From Caprimulgus europaeus (taxonomy: Eukaryota > Chordata > Aves > Caprimulgiformes > Caprimulgidae): a DNA stretch of 64,000 nucleotides. The DNA lies in assembly GCA_907165065.1 (NCBI GenBank), contig OU015528.1:33316515-33380514 (forward strand), read 5' to 3'. A program made the translations under genes and the position numbers. This document shows positions 22,699-32,900 of the stretch, piece by piece. The notes below the pieces were generated by a model that did not search any database, had not been told where the DNA came from, and saw only the letters and a program-made list of their open reading frames with translations. The stretch's first letter is position 1; the number at the start of each line of letters is the position of its first letter.

Positions 22699-25621
22699 TT
22701 TAATTTTTTTTCTTTTTTTTTTTTTTGTTAATTCCCCATGACATCTGATTGAAAGTACTTCCATGGCTGGATATTGACTGAAATAAAAAGGTTTGATTAA
22801 CAGCTGCCACACTCAAGAAGAGCTTCTGAATGCACAGTTGTCATCCTAAGCATGAGGTAGCTAGACAGTGCTTTTGATTTAAGATGCTAGCTATAACAAT
22901 TGCTTCTGTTGAAGCAAAATTTCTGAGTGTGCTTGAGTTTTCAAATGCCACACCCCTTCACTGTGTTCCTGAGAATTTGCTGCTGCCTAAAAATGATGCT
23001 AGTAGAGGTGAATTCTGGTAAAGAATGCAGACTGGGCTAAGTGGTTAGTCTGGCTTGACAGCTGATGCTTTCATTTTCATATAGTATGAGAATTAAAATG
23101 GTGTAGCTGTTTTCATTTCTCTGGTAAGCATGTGTGCTCTCATTTCCACAAATCTGAAAGCTTCTAGTATGTTTAAAAGACCTGAGGAAATGCAGCTGAA
23201 TGACTTATTTTGAAATTGTGGTTTGAATTACTTCAGTAGGTTTACCTCTTAAAACCACTTTACTGTTGGAGTTAAATTTTATTTTTTTGAAAATGTTAAA
23301 GCACATCAAACAATAGCTCTGACTATTACTGATTCAACCTACTTCAGAATTAGTAGTGCTAACTGAACTTGCATATTATTTTCCTAGACTTCAGTTTATT
23401 ATTTGCATTTCTTACACTTTTGCTGGTATTAACATACCAATATTGGATGTGGGAATATGTCAGCATTTTCCTGCTGAAGCTGCTAAAATAATTTTCTGTA
23501 AAATCACTTCTTTGAACTTCGTGTGGTTTAACAAATAATCCAGTGAAGTAGCCGGATTTCACGACTGCGCCCTCCTGCATCACCTGTAAAACAGTCCTGA
23601 TGAGGAGCGAGGGGAAGGTGGGCATCCCAGAGCTGCTCTATCTGATGGAGACATTGATGAAATCCTGTGGAAACTTCAGCTTTCTCTACAGCTCTTCTCC
23701 TGGACAAAAAGGCTGTTTTGGTTGCTCCCCTGCCCTTAGGTGTGTTTTTAACAGCTGGCTGTGGTCTACCTCCCTTTGAAGGTGGTGGTGGGCATCACAG
23801 TAATGGTTTCAAAAAGGCATTTTGTTATTTTACCTGTATACATTTGCAGTTTGAAAAGGTGGTTCATTACTGGCACTTTCATGGATGATGGTGTGATGCA
23901 GCTCCATGATGGACATGACAAGGAGCACCACTGGACTTCTGCAAGGAAGCAGGGATGTGTGAGCCCATTCCCATCGAGCAGCCCCTGCGGGTGTGTGGTG
24001 ATTGAGCTCCACTGCAGCCTGTCCAGCATCAAGATACGCGACCAAGGTGGAGGTGTCCTCGCCATGGGTCATGGGAGCTGCCCTCAGGTGGGGGATCAGC
24101 AGTTGGGCACAGGTGAGCCTGCACCTTGGTCGTGGGACAAGGAAAGGCCTGAAAAAGCAGGTAGCAACCTGTTTTCCTGCTGTTGAAAATTTCATACAGA
24201 TGTTTAACTTTGTACACCAGCTTTCTCAGCCCTGGCCACTCCTGACAGCCCACAGTTGTGGAGCCTGCATCCCAACTCCTGCCTGTGGCAGGTGACAGCG
24301 GAGCTAAAATCTTCTTAACAGGCCATCAGGACATTTGGCATTGATGATCATTTTTCAATTCCAGCTGATCCCAATAGATTGTCTTTAATGAATAGATCAG
24401 TGCTTTAAGTCCTGACGGAGTTATTTGTGCAGAACTTCAAAACTGATGAGATTACCTGGTGAATGTTAAACGCTGTTCCCAGTGAAACTACAGCCTCAGC
24501 ATCTCTTCCACCACAGATGATGTAGGGGTTGGATGCATGCAAGAGGACTAACTCTCAAGGTTACTGTATCGCCCAGTGAACTGTTGCCTTAATTTTTGGC
24601 TGACGACACTTTATATACAGGAAGCAGGAAGGAATTGATCCGTGTACAGAACGCGGGGAGATTGGACACCAGCTGCTCAGAAGGTAGGAAAGATAAGAAG
24701 TCACAGCCCATCTAAACTGGGAAAGCAGGGCTGGAGTTTACCTTCAGGTGGCTTCAGGTGACAGGCAACAAATCTGCCAGATTAAAAAAAAAATTGTTGT
24801 AATATGCAAGCTCTACGTGGGAAGCTCCACCATTAAAGACTGCTGTCACCACAAGCACTGGCAGCGAAGCCTGACTGGTGGGAATGGATGCAGAGAGCCA
24901 AGGACTAACCAAGAAGAGTTCAGTTGCTAGTATAAAAACCTATTGCAGATTTAAGTAATAATAAAAATAATCCCAGGCTTAGAGCTGGCATACTTTTTCT
25001 GAAACCCTTTGGTATTAGGAAAGGCTACTACAGAGCAGCTGGCCTGAGGGCAGTATGGTAGCACACGGGTGCAACCAAGGACAGTATTTGCATCTGTTTA
25101 CATTCATGTCACGGGGTGGATTCTTAATAGCCTTCCTGCCAAACCTTGCTCAATATAGTGCATTTGGAGAACCTATGGATCAACTTTATTTTTAAAAGTT
25201 TGACATTGCACTCTGCAGTGGGAATGTGATTGAAAAAGGTGGCCAGAGGAAAGTGCTGTTTCCCGTATTTATATTTCTATTATTTTTGTACCCTCTTGTC
25301 TGCTGTATCATCAAGTTCAGCTATCGGCTCCAAAACTGTCACATTTTGTTCTATCTGATTGCCTATGAAAAAGACTACAGAATAAAAATATAACTATTGC
25401 TTATGGTACTTTGGCACTGAAGAGCTTGTTCTGTTGTGTTGCCATGGTGGGAAATGCTGGGTAATAACCAAACTTTATTTGCAAAATGAATGTATTTTCT
25501 TGGATCGACTGGTTTCCTGCAGACCTGCCTCAAAAAGGGCGCTTCTTAGGGTGACCTTTCAAAGGTCAATACCTTCCTGTTGAAAGCAACTCCTATGTAA
25601 AACATTTTGATAGCTATCATC

Positions 25622-25828
25622 TTTTCTTCACTGAAAGGGTTATTTCTTCACTGAAAGGGTTCTCAGGCACTGGAACAGGCTGCCTAGGGAGGTGGTTGAG
25701 TCGCCATCTCTGGAGGTGTTTAAAAGATGGGTAGATGGGGTGCTCAGAGATATGGTTTAGTAGTGGACAGGTATGGTTGGATTTGATGATCTCAGAGGTC
25801 TTTTCCAACCAGGAGATTCTGTGATTCC
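25622..25828 (+). mobile_element. CR1 LINE 3' fragment with internal 20-base duplication
   Basis: The sequence matches the last 200 or so bases of CR1. It includes the segment coding the end of the reverse-transcriptase ORF, the GATCTCAGAGGTCTTTTCCA part and the end at ATTCTGTGATTCC. A 20-base unit starting TTTCTTCACTGAAAGGG is present twice in tandem at 25623-25642 and from 25643. The fragment is 5'-truncated and non-coding. Confidence 0.9.
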
Positions 25829-26290
25829 ATTATCTTGTTTACTTATTATCTTCAAATGATGAAAGAGGCTGGGTCTGTCCCTGCTGTGCAGATGCTGGAT
25901 TTGGGGCTGACCAGAGCAAAGCACTTACTCCACACTCCTAAAAAGTCGTGTTGATGCAGGATAACATTCAACCAACTCCCACTATTTTCCTTCTCAGTTA
26001 ATAAGGTGAAAATAGCAGTTGCTTCCTCACTTTCAGATACTTAACTTCTTTAATTTCAGGTCTGACTCTTTGTCTATAGATACTACAGACTATATCTGCT
26101 ATAGACGCAGATTGTGATCTATGGGGGTACTGGGCATGACTTCACACGGCCTCTCTGGGACTTAACCGAGCCAGCAGTGAGAACTGGGAAACCCAAACTA
26201 TTTTCATGGCCTGATAAAATCAAGGTGTGATTTTATTCTTCTGGATTTACTTGCAGACTTGATATCCCAGTCTCTGGTGGGATGCTGCAT

Positions 26291-26337
26291 TAGAGGGGGG
26301 CGGGCGGGTGGGGGGCCGCAACTCCCACCCCCCTCTA
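26291..26337. promoter_or_regulatory. G-quadruplex motif within a perfect 10-base inverted repeat
   Basis: Four G runs (6, 3, 3 and 6) separated by single bases occupy 26295-26315, a canonical G-quadruplex pattern with very short loops. TAGAGGGGGG at 26291-26300 is the exact reverse complement of 26328-26337. The site is about 290 bases upstream of the KCNMB4 start codon, so a promoter role is possible but unproven. Confidence 0.7.
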
Positions 26338-26351
26338 GATATTGTACTTTG

Positions 26352-26375
26352 CTATATCTAGTACTATATCTAGTA
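26352..26375. repeat. Exact 12-base tandem duplication CTATATCTAGTA
   Basis: Two identical 12-base copies lie side by side, 15 bases after the inverted repeat. No function is assigned. Confidence 0.8.
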
Positions 26376-26570
26376 TTAATCCGGACAGCAAATCTCCCAG
26401 GCCAGATAATCCCATTCCAAGCTGTCCCTTCCACCCCCGGAGGGACCTGAATTAGGTCAACTGGGTTTACATTTACATTTTATTTATTTATCTCGGGTTT
26501 TTTTCCCCCTGCTCACACGCATACCCAAGGAGGCGGGGAGGGAGGCGGGGAGCAGAGGGAGGTTTAGCCG

Positions 26571-26651
26571 ATGGCAGCGGGTGGATGCCAGCGGCAAGCG
26601 GGCGATGGCGCGGAGCCGGGCGGCTTACGAGTACACGGAGGCGGAGGATAA
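26571..26651 (+). other. Upstream ORF overlapping the KCNMB4 start
   Basis: An ATG at 26571 in a different frame opens a 26-codon ORF that ends with TAA at 26649-26651, inside the KCNMB4 coding sequence. A second upstream ATG at 26585 opens another overlapping frame. Whether they lie in the mRNA depends on the unknown transcription start. Confidence 0.5.
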
Positions 26652-26943
26652 GAGTATGCGGCTGGGTTTCTTCCTTATCGCCGCCGGTTTGCTTTCCCTC
26701 CTGGGGTTGGGTTGTTGTTGGCTTCGCCCGGCGCTGCAGGAGCGGGGCGGGGGCGGCTCTGCCAACTGCACGGTGCTGGCGGTGCGGCAGCTGGGCGAGC
26801 GCTTCGCCTGCACCTTCTCCTGCGGGACCGCCTGCCGCGGTACCGCCCGCTACCCCTGTCTGCAGGTCCTGGTCCGCACCTCCCGCTCCTCCGCACCCGC
26901 TCTGCTCCATGAGGACGAGCGGCAGCTCCGCACCAACCCCAAG
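26605..26943 (+). CDS. KCNMB4: KCNMB4 exon 1 coding part
   Basis: The exon encodes residues 1-113: N-terminus, TM1 and the first half of the extracellular loop, ending [10 protein letters not shown] before GTGAGA. It is strongly GC-rich compared with exons 2 and 3. Some substitutions against human, such as the G-rich ERGGGGSAN segment, fit GC-biased drift. Confidence 0.95.
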
Positions 26944-29900
26944 GTGAGACCCGCGCGGCGCCGCGCTCCTAAAACGCGCGCGCGTGTGTGTGTGTGTGTG
27001 TGTGCGGGTGAGGGGGGTCTCGCAGAGCAAATCCTGCCCTCGCGCCGCGGTGCTGCCCCCTTTCACCGCCTCTTGTGCCCGCCTTTGGAGTCCGGGTCCC
27101 TCCGTTTGGGCGCGGGTTTTTCTCTGATGGGGGGGAATGGATGAAGTTGCGGAGCATCCCTCTGAAATGCCTCTGTGCTGTTACTCAGCAAAAAGTAGAT
27201 ATAGTGTGTGTGTATAAAAATACTATACATTATATGTGTGTATATATATGTATATATAGTGTGTGTATAGAGAGATAACTTTTTAATATATGTACACACA
27301 CACTATTTATAGTATAGTACCACACTATACTGTGTGATATAGTCTAACACTACACTATAGACATAGTGTAACACTATATACATAGTGTAACACTATATAT
27401 ATATACACACACACACGCACTCTCTTTTTCTCTCTCTATGTATTTACACTATATATACACACACACACACGCAGTCTCTAGCTGTATACACATATATTCC
27501 CCAGCAGCCCCAGCCGATCCTTCCCGCGGGAGCGGAGCAGCCCCGGCCCCGGCCGACTCGCGACCCGCGGGCAGCAGCGCAGCGGGCGGCTCCGCTGCCG
27601 GTCCCCGCCGGTCCCCCGTCCCCTGTCCGCCGCAGCCCCGGGACGCCGGGGAGAAACTCTGCTGCCGGGGCGGAGGTTCGTCTGCCCGGGCGGGGACCGG
27701 CGCCGTTGCGCCCCGCGTCCCGGGGGGTGCGGGGCTCCCTGGAGCTGCTCCCCGAACCGAAAGGAGAAACTGTAACGGAGCCGCTGGGGAGAGGGCTGCG
27801 CTGGAACAGAAGTTTCCTTGGTGCTGTTCTGACTCAAACTTCTCTGTCTCCCACGTGGAAATGGACGAACAGAAGCGTCTTTACAGTTGTATCTTCTAGC
27901 GAGCTGGGGTCGTCCTGAGGCAATGTGTGACTTTTGTGCTTTTTTTCTTTATTTCAAGGCAGTTATTCTGCTTTGTCCTTTTTATTTTCATATTGAGTAA
28001 AGACCACCTTCCTAGTGTGCTCCCTATTTGTTAAGTAGTTTCCAGAAAGTAAAAAATGTGTCAGAATCCAACCCCCCCCACCTTCCTCCTGAAAGAACCC
28101 CAAATTGGGGGTGTATTGTGGAAACAAATTTCAGCTCTTCAATCGAGATGTGGATGTAGCGCAGTACCAGGGGTCATGCTAAGCATGATGCAGGGATGTG
28201 CGTGCAGTGGCTGGGGAGCAGGCTTACGTGTCCAGTTTGGGATGTGCAGCCTTGTACCTCCACACTCATAGTTACCCAGTGTGGATCTGTCCCTTGTAAA
28301 GTGGATTAAGTCTTAATCTTGGGGTTTAGGGGTTGCTTTTTTCCCCTTGGTAGCTTGTGGGCTTGGAGGGGTGGTGGGGGCAAAAGTCAGCAGAGCAAAA
28401 AGCAGGACAGTAAATCTGACAGGATTTGGATTAGATTATTGGCACTGCTCACAAGCAATGAGCGATGAAGCTGCAGTGCTGGATGGTGCCTGAGAGCAAA
28501 GCCGGTGAAATGTTGGCCTGTGAGGGAGCTTTGCGAACTTCACCTTTCTCCACCAGGGTGCTGCTGCCAGGCTCCCTGTGGAGGGGGCCATGGTTATGGA
28601 GAGCTGCACCATGAGCACCCAGCTGCCTGAGCACCAGGACTTCCTAAATTTCTCTCCATCTTCAGTTGGGCTGGGGGCAGTTGGTGAAAAGCCCTTTTGA
28701 CATGGGGTGGAGGTGCCATGTTGCTGCAGAGGGTGCAGTGCGGCTGTCCCTGAGCATGGCCTGACAGCCCTGTTGTGACCATTGCTGGCAGGGGTGGGTG
28801 GTGGGCAACGCCACCGGCACGCCTGGGCTCAGCAACTGTTGCAGCCTCCTCAGTTCAGTAGAGGCTTTCAAACTTAGCTGAGACCACAATGTCTCTTCGA
28901 GTACTCAGAGTGTTTTGTTTTGGTTTAACTTCTCGATCCCATCTTCTCCTGCTGTTCTGGACGTCTGGTGGGAAGAGGAGGACTGCATGTGCCCAGGGGC
29001 TGGAATGCAATTTCTGCAGGGAGGCACCCAGAGCTTCAGAAGCGATGTCCATAAATGTCACTCAGAAGCCTATTTTTGATTTAACAATTAATAAGGCAAC
29101 ACAGGGCTGTGTGTTGGCAGCACATTGTACTTGCACGCTCTGACAATCCATTTTCTCTAGCTTGCACTTTGCATCTCGAGGTGTGGGCTGTTTACCCTGC
29201 AATATTGATTGCTGAGGACTGAATCTGATTTACCAGACAAGACCAAGCAGAATGGATGTATTTTTTGATGTAACCACATTCACTGGGAGTAATTGAATTT
29301 AACTAAGTGGAAAACAATGTAGAAAAAAATGTACTCCAATTATTTTCCTTACCTTAAGGAGTTTATGTAAAACCATTACAAAATAAAAAGTTGGTTAAGT
29401 CTCATTAGGAAAACATATCCTTTTAAAGGAATGAAGTATGTATAGCTGTCGCTTTGGTTTTCCCTTTTTTCTCAAGTTTAATGTCTGTGTAGCTAAGCAG
29501 TTGTATTCTTTTATTTTTTGTGCTAAAGCTTCACTGTCTTTGAAAGCTTTCAGGATTTTACGCTGAAATAGATTAGTTGTACCTACAGAGTAAGAATCTG
29601 CTGAATTTAATGCTTGGGATCCAGTATGTATTTATGAATGAACACTTAAGGAGCTATTTAACCCTTCCCATTACCATCATCTTCTTGCAGCACCCTTGCT
29701 TGTGTTCATGCAATCAGGCATACAACACACTAATCAGCTCCAACTAACTAAAAGGAAAAAAAAAGCGACCACCTTTTGTTTTGAACAGTCTTTAAATTTT
29801 ACGTTCTATTTAACTGCTTTTCTGTGTGGGATAGCAGTTCTTCCTGTAAATCAATAGTGTGGAAAAGGCAGAGTTCAGGCTCCTTACAGCATGCAACAAT

Positions 29901-32900
29901 ACTGAATCAGTTGTCTACTTCACACCATCCCAAAAATCCCCAGTGTATCGGACTAAAAATATTCTACTTTCTGTAGGAGAGTGGGCTGGCATATAAACAT
30001 ATCAGCAGCTACGAAGCTGTCTGTTCTAGTGAGGTCTAGCTGCGGTAAAAAGAGGTTTTTTTCTCTCTCTTGTTTCCCAAGATAATCACATCATTGTACA
30101 GCCCAGGATTCATTTTAGCCCTTAAAAGATTATATAGCTGGGTCAGAGTTAATCCAGATGTGTATATAAAGCACTGGGCACAATTACATTCGTGTTCAGA
30201 CTGAGTGATTTGTGGATTTCTTTTTTTTTTTTCTTTTTCAAATTGAATTGTTGTGTCAGAGAAAGAAATTTCAGTGAAGAGACGGTAGCCTTTCTTCAGC
30301 TGCCTTGATAGCAATAATCATCTCTGAGATAAGGCTTAAGGGGAATTAATTCCAAAGTCAATTTGTCACTATCATCCTGGCCATCGAGTGCAGTGGTGGT
30401 GCATACAGCCAGTGTGGGGGCCAGGCTACAGGTTTGGTTGGGTGACAGTGGAGTGTGTCAGCTCTAACAAGACCTGCTTCCTGGCTTTCAAGACTTTTCC
30501 CTTTCTCTGCTTATAGTTCAGCGTAGCACTAGAAGAACTTGCCAACTGTTTTGTTGAGGAAACTTTTAGGGGAGTGAATGGTGAGGCTGACATTAGCGGC
30601 TGTGCAGCAGGACCCCCTTCTCCCTGTCCCCATCCCTGTCCAGGGGCAGCGGAGCAGAATAGGCAGTCGCTGCTCCTTGTCTGCGCTCCACATCCGTGTG
30701 TGCTCCTGTCACACCGCTCTCTGTCACTGCTCAGCCTGGTGAGGTGATGTACAGTTACCTCCTCTGTGCACTTAGTAAATAGAACTGATTTTTGGTTTTG
30801 GACTCTCTTAAATATGACCCACGACAGAGGAGGTTTAATAACAAAATAGGCCCAACTGTACAATAATTGTAGAAGGATCTGGTGCATCTGGTGGATCATC
30901 AGATCTGTGTTCGGGCTGGTGCCCGTGATGGGCAAACTCTGCAGATGCTGTCTAGCAATTTCCCCGGAAGCAGCCCCAGGTGCCACAGATAAATCCCACT
31001 GCACTCCTGTCTCACCCAGGACACCCCTGGCTGCCTCAAGCCTCTCTGAGGGTTGTGGAGGTGGTCACTCGTGGTGGATTTGTCTTTGCTGGTGGATGCA
31101 GATGAAAACCAGGCGTGATGTTCAGCTCCAGCTCCCTCGGTGCATTCAGCTGGGAGGGGGCCACTTTTTTGTACTGATGGAATGTATCCCCCCGGCTCAT
31201 CTCCTGCAACAGCAGTATGGTTGTGGCAGCACTTCCTCCCTTCCAGACCGTTAAGATAACCCAGTATTGCACAGAGATGCTCACATACAAAATTAGGAGA
31301 AGCCTGTACATTGCTTCATGTGGTGGGTTGACCTTTGCTGGGCACCAGGTGCCCACCAAAGCCACTCTATCACTCACCTCTTCAGCTGCATAGGGGAGAG
31401 AATATAATGAAAGACTCATGGGTCAAGATAAGGACAGGGAGGGAGCACTCGGCAATTATGCACAAACCATCATGCACAAACCAGATTCAACTTGGGAACT
31501 TAATTTAGTGCTAGTGAAATCAGAGTAGGGTAATGAGAAACAAACCCAAGCCTTAAAATACCTTCCCCACATCCCTCCCTTCTTCACTGGGCTCAGACTC
31601 ACTCCCAATTTTCTCTCTCACAAGAGACAGTCCTCCATGAACTTTTCCAACATTGGTCCTTCCCATGGACTACAGTTCTTTACAAACTGCTCAAGCATGA
31701 GTTCTTTACAAACTGCTCAAGCATGAGTCCTTTCCATGGTGCGCAGTCCTTCAGGAACAGACTGCTCCAGTGTGGGTCCCCCACAGGATCACAAGTCCTG
31801 CCAGCAAACATGCTCCAGCCTGAGCTCCTCTCTCCACAGGGCCACGGGTCCTGCCGGATGCTTGCTTCAGCACGGGCTTCCATGGGGTCACAGACTCCTT
31901 TGGGCATCCACCTGCTCTGGCGTGAGGTCCTCCATGGGTTGTAGGTGGATCTCTGCTCCACATGGACCTCCATGGGCTGCAGGGGAACAGCCTGCCTCAC
32001 CATGGTCTTCACCACAGACTGCAGGGAATGTCTGCTCTGGTGCCTGGAGCCTCTCCTCTCTTTCTTCTTCACTGATCTTGGTGTCTGCAGAGTTGTTTCT
32101 CTCACATCTTCTCACTCCCCTCTTCTGGTTACTGTGTTGCAGTAACTTTTTCCCCCTTCTTAAATTATGTTAACCTGGAGGTACTACCACTATCACTGAT
32201 GAGCTCAGCCTTGGCTAGTAGTGGGGCCATCTTGGAGCTGGTTGGCATTAGCTACGCTGGACACAGGGGGAGCTTCTGGCAGTGTCTCACAGAAACCACC
32301 CCCTGTACCCTCCCCTCTACCAAAACCTTCTCACACAAACCTGTTACACTTGGAGATCAGGAGTTAGAAACTGTTGACTTTAGTGGTACGTTGTACTTTT
32401 GCAATGATGCTTATCTGGAGTGTCCTTTTCTCTCCATCTTTTCATCACAAGCTTCCCAACCTGCGTGACACAGGTGCTTTCTGCGTGATGCTTTCTGCAG
32501 CACCAAGCAAGTGGTTCATGCTGTGTCCCGTAGTTCACCAGCAGCCAATGGGATGGTCCCTGACAAGTTCCTTGGAGACTGAGGCTGGAGGCTTGCTTCT
32601 TAGTGCCATCAGTTTGTCTCCTGATGGGCTGACTTGCTTCTACTTTGGATCCTTACATCTGCATTTGAGACTTTTTTGGTCTCATCTTGTAGACAGTGTC
32701 TTCTAGGCTTGAGTAGCTTATTTTTCATAAAAATGTGACTGAATTAGGCAGGAATTAGTCTTTGTAAAGCATGAAACGTAGCCTAGAAGCTAAACCATGG
32801 TCAAGAGTTCATGCCTCTGTCCCTTTTTCATGATATGGAAGAGTATCAGCTCCAATGAAGTGTGCAGAAGGGCCAGGAACCTTCCCAGGCATCTGCAGCG

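Larger units (their letters stand above)
19841..26280. other. Intergenic region between CNOT2 and KCNMB4
   Basis: No protein gene is recognised. The region contains a T/A run at 20907-20930, a T run near 22706-22726 and two CR1 remnants. A moderately GC-rich stretch at about 23550-24310 has overlapping ORFs in several frames (up to 141 codons) that match no family I know. The rest is AT-rich and without visible features. Confidence 0.65.
26520..26980 (+). promoter_or_regulatory. KCNMB4: KCNMB4 promoter-proximal CpG island with GC boxes
   Basis: Base composition changes sharply to GC- and CpG-rich around the first exon. Two GGCGGGG boxes, typical Sp1 sites, lie at 26532-26538 and 26544-26550, about 60 bases upstream of the start codon. 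No convincing TATA box sits at the expected distance. The transcription start cannot be fixed from sequence. Confidence 0.65.

Noticed and set aside
26488-27066. Minus-strand ORF of 192 codons over KCNMB4 exon 1
   Set aside because: It is the shadow of a GC-rich coding exon and CpG island. Its product is biased for A, G, P, R and H and includes a His/Thr run from the GT microsatellite.
27438-27899. Plus-strand ORF of 153 codons in KCNMB4 intron 1
   Set aside because: It starts inside a microsatellite and runs through CpG-rich DNA with few stop codons by composition. No domain is recognisable.
30426-31004. Minus-strand ORF of 192 codons in KCNMB4 intron 1
   Set aside because: It has no recognisable family, no supporting splice context and ordinary intronic composition.
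31680-32173. ORFs on both strands at 31680-32173
   Set aside because: They lie entirely within the solo LTR and reflect its internal repeats, not a retroviral gene.
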